Shown piece after piece: positions 14,840 through 23,718 of a stretch of DNA of 64,000 nt. How positions within the stretch are numbered: position 1 is the stretch's first letter; every line of letters starts with the position of its first letter. The DNA comes from Oscillospiraceae bacterium (GTDB lineage Bacteria > Bacillota > Clostridia > Oscillospirales > Ruminococcaceae). The notes below the pieces were generated by a model. That model was given only the letters and a program-made list of their open reading frames with translations. It was not told the origin of the DNA and ran no database searches. The position numbers and the translations under genes were made by a program. The DNA is taken from the NCBI GenBank assembly GCA_017435565.1, contig JAFSEU010000022.1:1-64000 (forward strand). Direction: 5' to 3'.

Positions 14840-15502
14840 ATGTTGTGTAACAAATGCGGAATCGATATGGGAAACTCAGCAGTATGCCCCAATTGCGGTG
14901 CACCTGCTGCACAGAATGCTGTTCCCGCTCAGAATGCAGCTCCTGTTGCTGCCGGTAGCGAAGCTGCTCCTGCAAATTTTGACATCAAGAAGTATCTTCC
15001 TGTCATCGGAATTGCAGCTGCAGTTATCGTTGTAATCATCCTTCTTGTATCGCTCCTCGGCGGCGGCGGTTCAGGCAAGGCTGAAAAGCTTCTCAAGAAG
15101 GAATTCAAGGCTATTGTCAACGAAGATGTTGAAGCATACCTTGAGCTCCAGCCCGACTATATGATCGACTACTACAAGGATCTTTACGGCAAGAGCGATT
15201 ATGAGGATTCAATTGAAGACAATCTCGCTGATTCTCTCGAATACATCGAAGATGAAGTCGGCAAGGATGTAAAGATTACATACAATGTTCTCGACAGCAG
15301 AAAAATGACTGAAGACGAGCTTGAAGACGTTGAAGACAACATCAAGGATTACTACGATGAAAAGGTTGACGTAAAAGCCGGCTACTATGGCGTTTACGAA
15401 GTAACAGCTAAGGGCGACGACGAAAAGGTTGAAAGCTACAGCACATTCAAGATCGTTAAGATCGACGGCAAATGGTGCATCTACTCAGGCGGTTTGTATT
15501 AA
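14840..15502 (+). CDS. Zinc-ribbon single-pass membrane protein, paralogue of the preceding gene
   Basis: 220 residues with the same plan as its neighbour: CNKC and CPNC zinc ribbon at the N-terminus, Ala/Gln/Pro-rich linker, membrane helix (about 51-72), GGGGSGKAEKLLKKEF and an acidic outer domain ending FKIVKIDGKWCIY. The matching start (MxCN.CGI.MG) and end (KIDG.W.I) show common descent, while the middle parts have diverged. The outer domain is acidic but less extreme than that of the first copy. AAAGGAG precedes the ATG. Function unknown; the fold may sense or bind something in the cell wall. Confidence 0.75.
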   Translation: MLCNKCGIDMGNSAVCPNCGAPAAQNAVPAQNAAPVAAGSEAAPANFDIKKYLPVIGIAAAVIVVIILLVSLLGGGGSGKAEKLLKKEFKAIVNEDVEAYLELQPDYMIDYYKDLYGKSDYEDSIEDNLADSLEYIEDEVGKDVKITYNVLDSRKMTEDELEDVEDNIKDYYDEKVDVKAGYYGVYEVTAKGDDEKVESYSTFKIVKIDGKWCIYSGGLY

Positions 15503-15521
15503 TCACCTGTTTAACACACAA

Positions 15522-15553
15522 AAAAACGCACGGAAAATTTTCCGTGCGTTTTT
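15522..15553. terminator. Bidirectional terminator
   Basis: Perfect 32-base palindrome with arms 15522-15537 and 15538-15553, A-run on one side and T-run on the other, between convergent genes. Confidence 0.9.
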
Positions 15554-15566
15554 ATTTTGCACAAAT

Positions 15567-16466
15567 TTACTGCTCGGGTGAAGGCGCCGAATAATTATCG
15601 ATATCCTCAACAACGCCCTTAAGGGCGCCAAGTGCAATATCGAAGTTCCTTTGCATTTCCTCTTCATATGGTGCGCCGCTTGTCACCTTGCGCAAACCTA
15701 TATACATATCCTCATACAAAAGCTCATCAAGTCCGCATATTTCTTTGAAAGCCGTGTCATTGACATAATATCCGTAGTTTTCGATATGCTCGCTGTCAAT
15801 ATACTGCCCAAGGTCGGCAAGCGTTTCCTGAGGATAAATCGTATCATCAAGCGTTGAATCAGCAATTACAACGATTGTATCGCCCATATGGAACTGCGCT
15901 GAAAGCGAACTTTCGTTAGTGTGATAATAGTTATTGGTCGCAGCTTCCGTTCCCGGTGCGTAATAAAGCAGTGCCACATTGACCTCGCCGTCACCGTTGG
16001 CGTCCTCGCAGTTTGCTTCAAAAAGCTCGACAAGGTTCTTCTGGCTGAAATACAACGCATTGTCATCGCTTATCAAAAGCAGGTACATATCATATTTTTC
16101 CGCCGTGACTGTGTCATAGATCAGGTAACCCACAATTACAGCGAACACACAGCCCAGTGCCAGCCACCATTTATTGTGATAAAAAAAGTTTGAAACCTTT
16201 TCTCTGAATGTATAATGCTTCGCTGTTTCCTGAGTATCCGCCCCGTCATCATCATCAGAAACGCCCTGCTTTTTCTTCAAAAGCTCGACTTTTTCAAGAT
16301 GAAGCTGCTTTTCATACTCTTCACGCTCGGTTTCCCGTTCCTGTGCAAGCAGAGTCTGGCGTTCCTCTTCATTCTGCTGAGCCTTGGCTTTTATTTCTTT
16401 GGCGTTCTGCCAAGCACTTTTTTCTTTTTTCTGTTCGTTATTTCTGTTGTCTTTTCCCTTATTCAT
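15567..16466 (-). CDS. Single-pass membrane protein with charged coiled-coil N-terminus, unknown function
   Basis: 299 residues. The first 70 are a highly charged, Lys/Glu/Gln-rich helix likely to form a coiled coil in the cytoplasm. A membrane helix lies near residues 99-117 (WWLALGCVFAVIVGYLIYD), followed by an outer domain of about 180 residues. This outer part contains DANGDGEVN, a canonical EF-hand-like calcium loop (D-x-N-x-D-G), and then a stretch resembling a periplasmic-binding or substrate-like fold (TIVVIADSTLDDTIYPQETLADLGQYI). No family is recognised with confidence. It lies 16 bases after tcdA and is probably in the fhs-tcdA operon. Confidence 0.65.
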   Translation of the reverse strand: MNKGKDNRNNEQKKEKSAWQNAKEIKAKAQQNEEERQTLLAQERETEREEYEKQLHLEKVELLKKKQGVSDDDDGADTQETAKHYTFREKVSNFFYHNKWWLALGCVFAVIVGYLIYDTVTAEKYDMYLLLISDDNALYFSQKNLVELFEANCEDANGDGEVNVALLYYAPGTEAATNNYYHTNESSLSAQFHMGDTIVVIADSTLDDTIYPQETLADLGQYIDSEHIENYGYYVNDTAFKEICGLDELLYEDMYIGLRKVTSGAPYEEEMQRNFDIALGALKGVVEDIDNYSAPSPEQ

Positions 16467-16482
16467 AATCGTCTTTCCCTGT

Positions 16483-17187
16483 TCAGGCTTTAAAGCAGAT
16501 ATCCTTTATAATCTGCCCTGCAAGCGCAAGACCCGCACTTGAGGGCACATAGGATATGCTTCCGATAACCTTTTTAATATCCGTATACTGTTCGCTTAGC
16601 TTCGGGGTGATCGCCTCTTCGGACGAAAATACAACATTGAGCTTATCTATTCCCCTTTTTCTGAGCTCGCGGCGCATTACTCTTGCAAGCGGACAGCCCG
16701 ATGTTTCAAAAATATCCTTGATTTCAAAACAAGTACAGTCAAGTCTGTTGCCCGCGCCCATGCAGGATATAATCGGAATATCAAGCGATTTTGCATTTTC
16801 AATAAGCCTGAGCTTGCTTGTTACCGTGTCAATACAGTCGGCGATATAGTCAAATCCATTGAGAGCAACCTCATCGCCCGTATAAAAGCATTCGCAGGCG
16901 TTGATTTCTATATCGGGGTTAATATCAAGGAAGCGTTCCTTCGCCGCTACGACCTTCGGCATTCCGATGGTGGAGCGAAGCGCAAAAAGCTGACGGTTAA
17001 GATTTGTTTCGTCAAATTTCTCTCCGTCTACAATTGTGATTTTGCCAATTCCGGCACGCACAAGCGCTTCGGCAGCAAAGGAGCCTACTCCCCCGACGCC
17101 GAACACGGCAACGTGTGCGCTTTTCAGACGCTGCACGCCCTCGTCGCCCACAAGCATTCTTGTGCGTGTGTAAATATCATTAGTCAT
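16483..17187 (-). CDS. tcdA: tRNA threonylcarbamoyladenosine dehydratase (ThiF/E1-like)
   Basis: 234 residues from the ATG at 17187. The N-terminal R-T-R-M-L-V-G-D region and the E1-type ATP-binding motif GVGGVGSFAAEALVRAGIG are clear, followed by DGEKFDETNLNRQ and DCIDTVTSKLRLI. TcdA activates N6-threonylcarbamoyl-A37 of tRNA with ATP and cyclises it to the hydantoin form. MoeB/ThiF-type alternatives are less likely because of the DxxxxTNLNRQ..A pattern and lack of a nearby sulfur-carrier gene. It starts 4 bases after the fhs stop, so translation is probably coupled. The t6A-pathway gene tsaD lies elsewhere in the window. Confidence 0.88.
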   Translation of the reverse strand: MTNDIYTRTRMLVGDEGVQRLKSAHVAVFGVGGVGSFAAEALVRAGIGKITIVDGEKFDETNLNRQLFALRSTIGMPKVVAAKERFLDINPDIEINACECFYTGDEVALNGFDYIADCIDTVTSKLRLIENAKSLDIPIISCMGAGNRLDCTCFEIKDIFETSGCPLARVMRRELRKRGIDKLNVVFSSEEAITPKLSEQYTDIKKVIGSISYVPSSAGLALAGQIIKDICFKA

Positions 17188-17191
17188 ATTT

Positions 17192-18862
17192 TCAGAAAAG
17201 CCCTGTGATATTGCCGTTTTCGTCACAGTCAATTTTCAGCGCCGCAGGTACTTTCGGCAATCCGGGCATTGTCATAATATCACCTGTCAATGCAACCACA
17301 AAGCCCGCACCGAGAGAAGGTCTGACGTCGCGCACGGTAATTGTAACGCCCTGCGGAAGACCAAGCTTTGCAGGGTCGTCCGACAGAGAATACTGTGTTT
17401 TTGCAACGCATACCGGCGTTTTATCAGCACCGATTGCTGTAAGCTCAGCAATTGCTTTTTCTGCTTGTGCAGTAAAGTTTACGCCGTCTGCACGATAAAT
17501 TTCCTTTGCAATAATTTCAATCTTTTCCTTAATGGAAAGGTTTGCATCGTAAATCGGAGCAAATTCCGATTTGATTGTATCAATTGTTTCGCAAACGGTC
17601 TTAGCAAGCTCAATTCCGCCGTCACCGCCCTTTGCAAACACCTCGCAAAGCTCGCATTTTGCGCCTGCACTTTCGCAAACACTTCTGACAGCGGCAATTT
17701 CAGCATCGCTGTCTGTTGCAAAGCGGTTTATTGCAACCACAACGGGAACGCCGAATTTACGAAGATTCTCAATATGAGCACGAAGGTTTGACGAGCCTTT
17801 TTCAAGTGCACCGACATTTTCTGCCGAAAGCTCGGTTTTTGCAACTCCGCCGTTATATTTCAGCGCACGGATGGTTGCGACAAGCACAACGCACGCGGGC
17901 TTTAAATTCGCAAAGCGGCATTTGATATCAAAGAATTTCTCTGCGCCAAGGTCGGAGCCGAATCCCGCTTCCGTCACGCAGTAATCGCCCAATTTAAGCG
18001 CAAGCTTTGTGGCTCTGACAGAGTTGCAGCCGTGAGCTATATTTGCAAAAGGTCCGCCGTGAATGAATGCAGGTGTATTTTCCAGAGTCTGAACAAGATT
18101 GGGCTTTAATGCATCCTTCAAAAGTGCGGTCATTGCACCCTGAGCACCAATGTCACTTGCATATACGGGCTTTGAATCGAGAGAATACGCAACAAGAATA
18201 TTTCCGATTCGTCTCTTCAAATCGGCCAAATCGCTTGCAAGGCATAGAATCGCCATAATTTCAGAAGCAACAGTAATCTGGAAGCCATCCTCTCTGGGGG
18301 TTCCGTTGACCTTGCCGCCCATACCGCAGACGATATTCCTGAGCTGGCGGTCGTTCATATCAACACAGCGCTTGAAAAGCACACGTCTTGTATCAATCTT
18401 AAGTTCGTTTCCCTGCTGAATGTGATTATCAATCATTGCACAGAGAAGATTATTTGCCGCGCTTATTGCGTGCATATCTCCGGTGAAGTGAAGGTTGATA
18501 TCCTCCATCGGAACTACCTGCGCATATCCGCCGCCTGCGGCACCGCCCTTGATTCCGAACACGGGACCGAGCGACGGTTCACGAAGGGCGAGCACACAGT
18601 TCTTTCCGATTTTGTTCATCGCCATTGCAAGACCTGCGCTGACGGTTGTTTTGCCTTCGCCTGCGGGAGTGGGGTTTATTGCAGTAACAAGAATCAGCTT
18701 ACCGTCCTCTTTGTTTTCGGTTTTCTTTATATATTCCTCACTGATTTTTGCTTTATAATGTCCGTAAGGTTCGATATAACTCTCATCAATGCCGAGATTT
18801 GCGGCGATTTCAGTGATTTTTTTCATTTTCGCGCTCTGCGCAATTTCAATGTCGCTAAGCAT
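17192..18862 (-). CDS. fhs: Formate--tetrahydrofolate ligase
   Basis: 556 residues from the ATG at 18862, with AGAGAGG at proper distance; a TTG at 18871 directly abuts that site and is unlikely. The P-loop is TPAGEGKTT, followed by [31 protein letters not shown] and the C-terminal [12 protein letters not shown] and [11 protein letters not shown]. It makes 10-formyl-THF from formate, THF and ATP, feeding purine synthesis and, in acetogens, the methyl branch of the Wood-Ljungdahl pathway. Nothing else of that pathway lies nearby, so a biosynthetic role is the safer reading. No THF riboswitch is visible in its leader. Confidence 0.98.
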   Translation of the reverse strand: MLSDIEIAQSAKMKKITEIAANLGIDESYIEPYGHYKAKISEEYIKKTENKEDGKLILVTAINPTPAGEGKTTVSAGLAMAMNKIGKNCVLALREPSLGPVFGIKGGAAGGGYAQVVPMEDINLHFTGDMHAISAANNLLCAMIDNHIQQGNELKIDTRRVLFKRCVDMNDRQLRNIVCGMGGKVNGTPREDGFQITVASEIMAILCLASDLADLKRRIGNILVAYSLDSKPVYASDIGAQGAMTALLKDALKPNLVQTLENTPAFIHGGPFANIAHGCNSVRATKLALKLGDYCVTEAGFGSDLGAEKFFDIKCRFANLKPACVVLVATIRALKYNGGVAKTELSAENVGALEKGSSNLRAHIENLRKFGVPVVVAINRFATDSDAEIAAVRSVCESAGAKCELCEVFAKGGDGGIELAKTVCETIDTIKSEFAPIYDANLSIKEKIEIIAKEIYRADGVNFTAQAEKAIAELTAIGADKTPVCVAKTQYSLSDDPAKLGLPQGVTITVRDVRPSLGAGFVVALTGDIMTMPGLPKVPAALKIDCDENGNITGLF

Positions 18863-18923
18863 ATGTGACAACCTCTCTTAAATTTAGAATTTACAATTAT
18901 ATTTTTTCAAAAAATATAGTATT

Positions 18924-18952
18924 ATTGTAGCATTTTATATTGTAATTTGCAA
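18924..18952 (-). promoter_or_regulatory. Promoter of fhs-tcdA operon
   Basis: Minus strand TTGCAA (18947-18952), 17-bp spacer, TACAAT (18924-18929); about 55 bases of leader before the fhs start. Confidence 0.7.
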
Positions 18953-19022
18953 GCAATTTATAAGAATGACGACGATTTTTTTCGCCAGGGCTGCAATATT
19001 TTTTATTTTTGGAAAAAAGCTA

Positions 19023-19051
19023 TTGAAAAAATTTGAAATATAAGGTATAAT
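19023..19051 (+). promoter_or_regulatory. Promoter of the YfhO-family gene
   Basis: TTGAAA (19023-19028), 17-bp spacer, TATAAT (19046-19051). The ATG at 19087 follows AAAGGAGG. Confidence 0.78.
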
Positions 19052-19086
19052 ATTTTTTATCTACGACAAATACAAAGGAGGTCAAA

Positions 19087-22056
19087 ATGGCTAAGAAAAA
19101 AACCAGAAGCAGCTCAAAGCCCGCAGCAGTAGATCCTGTTGCTGCACAAGGCACCGCTGCGATCGAAAAGAACAAGCTTGCATCCGATTTTTCGGCAAAA
19201 GGCGTTTTTGGCGCCATAAAAAACTGGGCGTACAGAAACCGCTATTATCTTGCTGCATTTTTCATTCCTGTGATTATGCTTTATGCAGGTTGGATATTCT
19301 TCGATGTCTTCCCGTTCGGCGACAGCTGTGTTCTCGTACTCGACCTTAACGGTCAGTACATCTATTACTTTGAATATCTCAAGAAAGCCCTCTGGGGAAG
19401 CGAAAGCGTAACCTACTGCTGGGGACGAAATCTTTCGGGTGAATTTATGGGTATCATAGGATACTACCTTGCAAGCCCGTTCACTCTGATAGTAATGCTT
19501 TTACCGCAAAGTATGATCTTAGGCTCGCTGCTACTTATGCAGCTTTGCAAAATCGGCGCTTCTGCCGTAACCTTCACCTACTTTATGGTCAAGGGTAAAA
19601 ACGCAAATCCGATGACTTCAATGATCTGCGGTACTGCTTATGCACTCTGTGCCTATGCGGTAATTCAGCTTATGGACCCGATGTGGCTCGACGGTCTGGT
19701 ATACATTCCGTTGATTGCGCTTGGCGTTGAAAAAATGGTAGATTCACGCAAGAAAACCGGTTATATTGTACCCCTTGCGCTTATGTTCATTGCACATTTC
19801 TATATCGGCTATATGATAGGCTTTTTCACCTTCTTCTACTTCCTCTTCTACTGGCTGACCAGCGAAAAGAAGGAAAAAACAGGTGTCTACGAGGAATTTC
19901 TTACTTGGGTACGCTTCGGCGTTTCCACAGTTGCGGCAATCTGCATCGCTGCTGTGATGATTCTTCCCGTTTACTACTCGCTCTCACTCGGTAAGTTTGA
20001 GTTCTCCGAGCCTGATATGTCATTTGCATTGCAGTTCTCCGCTTTTGATGTTCTCACAAAGCTTCTGCCCTGCAGCTATGACACAGTAAGAAACGAAGGT
20101 CTGCCGGAGATTTACACAGGCGTTATCTGCCTCGTACTGATTCCGCTGTTCTATATGAACAAGAACATTTCGCTGAAAACAAAGCTTTCAAGCACACTTC
20201 TTCTTGCAGTGCTCTTCTTCAGTATGTATATCAGACCTGTGGATCTGGCTTGGCACGGTTTCCAGATGCCTAACTGGCTGCCCTACCGTTACTCCTTCCT
20301 GTTCTCGTTCGTTATGGCGTCGATGGCAGCAATGGCATTCGACAAGCTTGACGGTATAAACCCCGGAGCTCTGGGCGGAACCTTCTTCGGCATACTGGCG
20401 CTCTGCCTGATTATGGACAGCCTCGACCCCGAAAAATACACCTGGATCGAAACTGTTGAAACACTTTGGCTCACCGTATTCTGCGCTGCACTCTTCTGCG
20501 TATTCATCTATATGATGATGAAGCAGCCCAAGCGCATCATCTTCCCGATTTTCATAATACTGACAATGGCAGTCGAAAATGTTGTCTGCATTGTTGACAC
20601 CTTTGAAGATATCGACGATGACTGCGGCTACAGCAAGCATTCTTCATATTATGCTTGGCTTGACCCCGTAAAGGATGTTTATGAAAAAATTGAAGAGCAT
20701 GAAGAAATTCTGGCTGAGGACGGTCATCTTTCACCCATGTTCAGAACGGAAAAAACATGGAACAGAACTGTTAACGACGCTCTCTACGTCGGCTACAGAG
20801 GAATTACTCACTCAAGCTCGACAATGAACACACCGGTTATGAACTTCCTTGCTCAGCTCGGTCTGTGCAGTGAGGGTCACTACACCATGGCTAACGGCTC
20901 GACACCGATTACCGACACAATTTTCGGCATCAAGTATTATATCGATAAGGACGGCAAGTACAGAACCGTTCAGGGACAGTCACAACTCGTTGGTACAAAC
21001 GCTATGATTTATCCCGAATACACACTTGTACACAACGAAGTCGGCAAATACGGCAACGCTGAAACAACCTATACGGTTTTTGAAAACCCGAACTATCTCG
21101 GACTCGGATATCTCTGTGATACAAAGCTTTATACTGACCAGTTCTTCAGCACAATGACGGCAAGCAAGCCCTTTGAAAATCAGAACAAGATTTTCTCTGC
21201 AATGGCAGGCAAGGAATATACAGAGTATTTCACTCCGATGAATACCGACCTCGACAATAATATGACGCTTAACAACGTCACCGAAACAAACGCCGTAAAC
21301 CAGTGGCAATATACAAGAAACGGCGCAGGCGACGCTTATATTGAATTCTATATCACAGCAGAGAATTCAAACGAAATCTTCTTCTATATCCCCACGGTTT
21401 ATGAAAAGAGCATAAACATCTGGGTAAACTCCGAAAGAGATGAAAACGGCGGCTGGAAGCGTGAAAACTTCTCGCACGCACACGATTTTGTTTCGTCATA
21501 TTTTGAAGGCGACAACCACACTGTAAGAAGACTTGACGTTTCCGAAATTCTCACAAGGCTCGGCCAGAGTGAGATCGAAACAGGGCAGGTATTCGCTGTA
21601 AGACTTTCAATTCCTGCCGAATCGGATTATACTTTCTTCATCAAGGAAAACATCCAGTTCTGCTACTTCAACTACGACCAGTTCGTTGCTGACTGTCAGA
21701 ATGTTACAACATGGAATGTTGAAAAGGCTAAGGATACCTATCTCAAAGGTACAATTACAGCTGGCGAAAATCAGATGCTTATGACATCTATTTCTTACGA
21801 GCCCGGCTGGACAGTCAAGGTTGACGGAAAGAAGACCGAATATGTAAATGTCTGCTCCGCACTTGTCGGTGTGTTCCTTTCTCCCGGTGAGCACACAATC
21901 ACAATGCGATTCTTCCCCCGCGGCCTTGCACTCGGTCTGTTCCTTATGGTCTGCGGCATTATTGTAACAGTTATCTTCTACTGCTCCGACAATAACAAGA
22001 AGCTGGCAATGCCCAACATCTCAAGAAGAATCAAGAAAAACGGTAAGAAAAAATAA
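19087..22056 (+). CDS. YfhO-family polytopic membrane protein
   Basis: 989 residues. A basic N-terminal tail is followed by about a dozen membrane segments to residue ~510 (for example YYLAAFFIPVIMLYAGWIFF), a large outer domain (about 520-945) and a final membrane helix near 950-970. The early FPFGDSCVLVLDLNGQYIYYFEYL segment and the C-terminal SYEPGWTVKVDGK and LSPGEHTITMRF motifs are typical of YfhO. YfhO resembles GT-C glycosyltransferases and, with CsbB-type enzymes, is linked to sugar decoration of teichoic acids. The exact substrate here is unknown. Monocistronic, with own promoter and terminator. Confidence 0.9.
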   Translation: MAKKKTRSSSKPAAVDPVAAQGTAAIEKNKLASDFSAKGVFGAIKNWAYRNRYYLAAFFIPVIMLYAGWIFFDVFPFGDSCVLVLDLNGQYIYYFEYLKKALWGSESVTYCWGRNLSGEFMGIIGYYLASPFTLIVMLLPQSMILGSLLLMQLCKIGASAVTFTYFMVKGKNANPMTSMICGTAYALCAYAVIQLMDPMWLDGLVYIPLIALGVEKMVDSRKKTGYIVPLALMFIAHFYIGYMIGFFTFFYFLFYWLTSEKKEKTGVYEEFLTWVRFGVSTVAAICIAAVMILPVYYSLSLGKFEFSEPDMSFALQFSAFDVLTKLLPCSYDTVRNEGLPEIYTGVICLVLIPLFYMNKNISLKTKLSSTLLLAVLFFSMYIRPVDLAWHGFQMPNWLPYRYSFLFSFVMASMAAMAFDKLDGINPGALGGTFFGILALCLIMDSLDPEKYTWIETVETLWLTVFCAALFCVFIYMMMKQPKRIIFPIFIILTMAVENVVCIVDTFEDIDDDCGYSKHSSYYAWLDPVKDVYEKIEEHEEILAEDGHLSPMFRTEKTWNRTVNDALYVGYRGITHSSSTMNTPVMNFLAQLGLCSEGHYTMANGSTPITDTIFGIKYYIDKDGKYRTVQGQSQLVGTNAMIYPEYTLVHNEVGKYGNAETTYTVFENPNYLGLGYLCDTKLYTDQFFSTMTASKPFENQNKIFSAMAGKEYTEYFTPMNTDLDNNMTLNNVTETNAVNQWQYTRNGAGDAYIEFYITAENSNEIFFYIPTVYEKSINIWVNSERDENGGWKRENFSHAHDFVSSYFEGDNHTVRRLDVSEILTRLGQSEIETGQVFAVRLSIPAESDYTFFIKENIQFCYFNYDQFVADCQNVTTWNVEKAKDTYLKGTITAGENQMLMTSISYEPGWTVKVDGKKTEYVNVCSALVGVFLSPGEHTITMRFFPRGLALGLFLMVCGIIVTVIFYCSDNNKKLAMPNISRRIKKNGKKK

Positions 22057-22072
22057 TTGAACCAAAATAATT

Positions 22073-22106
22073 AAAGCTCTCTTGAAAATTTTCAAGAGAG
22101 CTTTTT
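22073..22106. terminator. Bidirectional terminator
   Basis: Perfect 32-base palindrome (arms 22073-22088 and 22089-22104) with T-run; serves the YfhO gene and the convergent XRE gene. Confidence 0.9.
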
Positions 22107-22119
22107 GTTATGCTTTGAC

Positions 22120-22332
22120 TCAATCCTTATCGCTATATTCCAATATATCGCCCGGCTGGCACTCTAAAGCCTCGCAGATTGCAATCAACGTTGAAAAACG
22201 GATTGCACTGATCTTTCCCGTTTTGATTTTTGAAAGATTTACGTTGGCAATGCCTACTTTTTCGGAAAGCTCATTGAGTGACATTTTTCTGTCAGCCATT
22301 ACTCTGTCAAGCCTTAATATGATTTTTCCCAT
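22120..22332 (-). CDS. Small XRE-type regulator, YozG-like
   Basis: 70 residues consisting of a single HTH: IILRLDRVMADRKMSLNELSEKVG, then NVNLSKIKTGKISAIRFSTLIAICEALECQPGDILEY. This short form, without extra domains, is regularly paired with DUF2975 membrane proteins, and such a gene lies 12 bases upstream in the same operon. Its likely target is its own promoter, where two direct TCACAGT copies flank the -10 box (see below). Cytosolic, DNA-binding. Confidence 0.88.
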   Translation of the reverse strand: MGKIILRLDRVMADRKMSLNELSEKVGIANVNLSKIKTGKISAIRFSTLIAICEALECQPGDILEYSDKD

Positions 22333-22344
22333 ATTATTCTTCCC

Positions 22345-23040
22345 TTAAAGTGTTTCGTCAGCCTGACGCTGCAATTGTGCACCGAAATCAAATATATAAA
22401 CCAAAAGGAATATCATTGCAACAACAAGTACGGAAATCACATCGATGTTTATACCGATATTCACGCCGTTTGATATATTTCCGCCAAAGCACGAAAGCAC
22501 TGCCCAGGGAATCATAGAAAATGCAAAATGCTTCATACGCTTTACAACGTTTTCTTCAAAAGGTGATTGGCAGGTCGAAAGTGCCTTTGCCAGCTTGTGT
22601 ACAAAAATCATAATTACATACATTGCCACAAAAATCAGAGAGGAAAAAATCAGCCCGACACCGATTACAAACGATAAATCTCTTCCGTCAAGTTCAAATA
22701 AATGCATATCCATTGTAAAATCAAGCTCGTCATCGCTTTTTGAATTGTCTTTAATATCAAGCGTGAAATCCGCAAAATCCACATCGACATCCTGCAATTC
22801 CTTGGATACCTCTTCTATTGAACCCGAAAAAACAAAAGGCAATTTATCTCCGTCAATGAAAATATGTGCGTCTGCATTGACATCGGCGCTGATAAAATCA
22901 TCGGGAACAAAAAGCATTGCAATGCCTGTCACAAGTGTTGCAATAAAACCTATTACAAGCACAATTTTTGCCACTATTGCAACAGCACTTGCACCCTTGC
23001 CGATTGTATTTATCTTTTTGATTGTTTCAATGTTTTCCAT
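22345..23040 (-). CDS. DUF2975-like membrane protein
   Basis: 231 residues with four membrane helices: about 18-46, 124-146, 166-188 and 198-220. Between helices one and two is an outer domain of about 75 residues rich in Asp (DVDVDFADFTLDIKDNSKSDDELDF). The pattern and the adjacent YozG-like regulator identify it as a DUF2975-type protein, although the loop is longer than in the usual ~160-residue members. Its function is unknown; a membrane partner that controls the regulator is a common guess. Confidence 0.7.
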   Translation of the reverse strand: MENIETIKKINTIGKGASAVAIVAKIVLVIGFIATLVTGIAMLFVPDDFISADVNADAHIFIDGDKLPFVFSGSIEEVSKELQDVDVDFADFTLDIKDNSKSDDELDFTMDMHLFELDGRDLSFVIGVGLIFSSLIFVAMYVIMIFVHKLAKALSTCQSPFEENVVKRMKHFAFSMIPWAVLSCFGGNISNGVNIGINIDVISVLVVAMIFLLVYIFDFGAQLQRQADETL

Positions 23041-23105
23041 TATACTATCTCCTCAAAACTATGTAATATTGTAATTTTTTCAGCAGAGCTCTTTTTATGC
23101 TGTGG

Positions 23106-23138
23106 TCACAGTATATCACAGTATTTTATGTTTGTCAA
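23106..23138 (-). promoter_or_regulatory. Promoter with direct repeats, DUF2975/XRE operon
   Basis: Minus strand TTGACA (23133-23138), 17-bp spacer, TATACT (23110-23115). TCACAGT occurs at 23106-23112 and 23116-23122, 10 bp apart, spanning the -10 box, which suits a small HTH repressor binding one helical face. Confidence 0.75.
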
Positions 23139-23211
23139 GTGTTTTTTAACGATAAACGTTAAAATTTTTATTTTTATCAAATCGAAGTGCTGTTTCAACA
23201 AAAATTTTGAC

Positions 23212-23243
23212 AAAAGAAAAAGACATATCATTGCTGATATGTC
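23212..23243 (-). terminator. Terminator of rpmB
   Basis: On the minus strand GACATATCA/TGATATGTC (23222-23230 with 23235-23243) is followed by TTTTTCTTTT. Confidence 0.85.
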
Positions 23244-23306
23244 CTATAAATTCCTTTTTGCCGCATAAAGTGCGGCATAATCTGCCAATAATGAAAAAGC
23301 AGAAGA

Positions 23307-23495
23307 TTATACAGCTCTTGTCACCTTGTTGGAGCGCAGGCATCTTGAGCATACATAGATATGGCAGGGAGTGCCCTTAACTATAGCCTTTACTCTCTTG
23401 ACATTGGGCTTCCATGTTCTGTTGGTACGTCTGTGTGAGTGGGACACTCTGATACCGTAGGAAACGCCCTTGCCGCAAATTTCACATTTTGCCAT
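23307..23495 (-). CDS. rpmB: 50S ribosomal protein L28, zinc-binding form
   Basis: 62 residues from the ATG at 23495 with a perfect AAGGAGGTG ribosome site. It starts MAKCEICGKG and has the RVSHSHRRTNRTWKPNV core; C-terminal VCSRCLRS supplies the second cysteine pair. Two CxxC pairs make this the zinc-containing (C+) paralogue rather than the zinc-free one used under zinc limitation. It is part of the large ribosomal subunit. Own promoter and terminator. Confidence 0.98.
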   Translation of the reverse strand: MAKCEICGKGVSYGIRVSHSHRRTNRTWKPNVKRVKAIVKGTPCHIYVCSRCLRSNKVTRAV

Positions 23496-23537
23496 TTGTC
23501 GCACCTCCTTTGTGCAGTTTGAAACGTCAATGCTTAT

Positions 23538-23566
23538 ATTTTATCAGAAACGAACGGAAAATGCAA
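23538..23566 (-). promoter_or_regulatory. Promoter of rpmB
   Basis: Minus strand TTGCAT (23561-23566), 17-bp spacer, TAAAAT (23538-23543). Confidence 0.65.
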
Positions 23567-23624
23567 GTGTTTTTTCGCAATTTCTTAAAAAAAATATATT
23601 TTGTGCAAATGTCCACAAATCTGC

Positions 23625-23653
23625 TTGAAATTTTCGCACGAATATAGTATAAT
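23625..23653 (+). promoter_or_regulatory. Promoter of the site-2 protease/scpAB operon
   Basis: TTGAAA (23625-23630), 17-bp spacer, TATAAT (23648-23653); first gene starts at 23719. Confidence 0.75.
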
Positions 23654-23718
23654 ATATTTTGATTATACTTTTATATAAACAAAAATAACATATCATTTTA
23701 ACGGAGACGAACAAAGAA

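Noticed and set aside
18863-18923. THF riboswitch before fhs
   Set aside because: The leader is about 55 bases of AT-rich sequence without the conserved THF aptamer stems.
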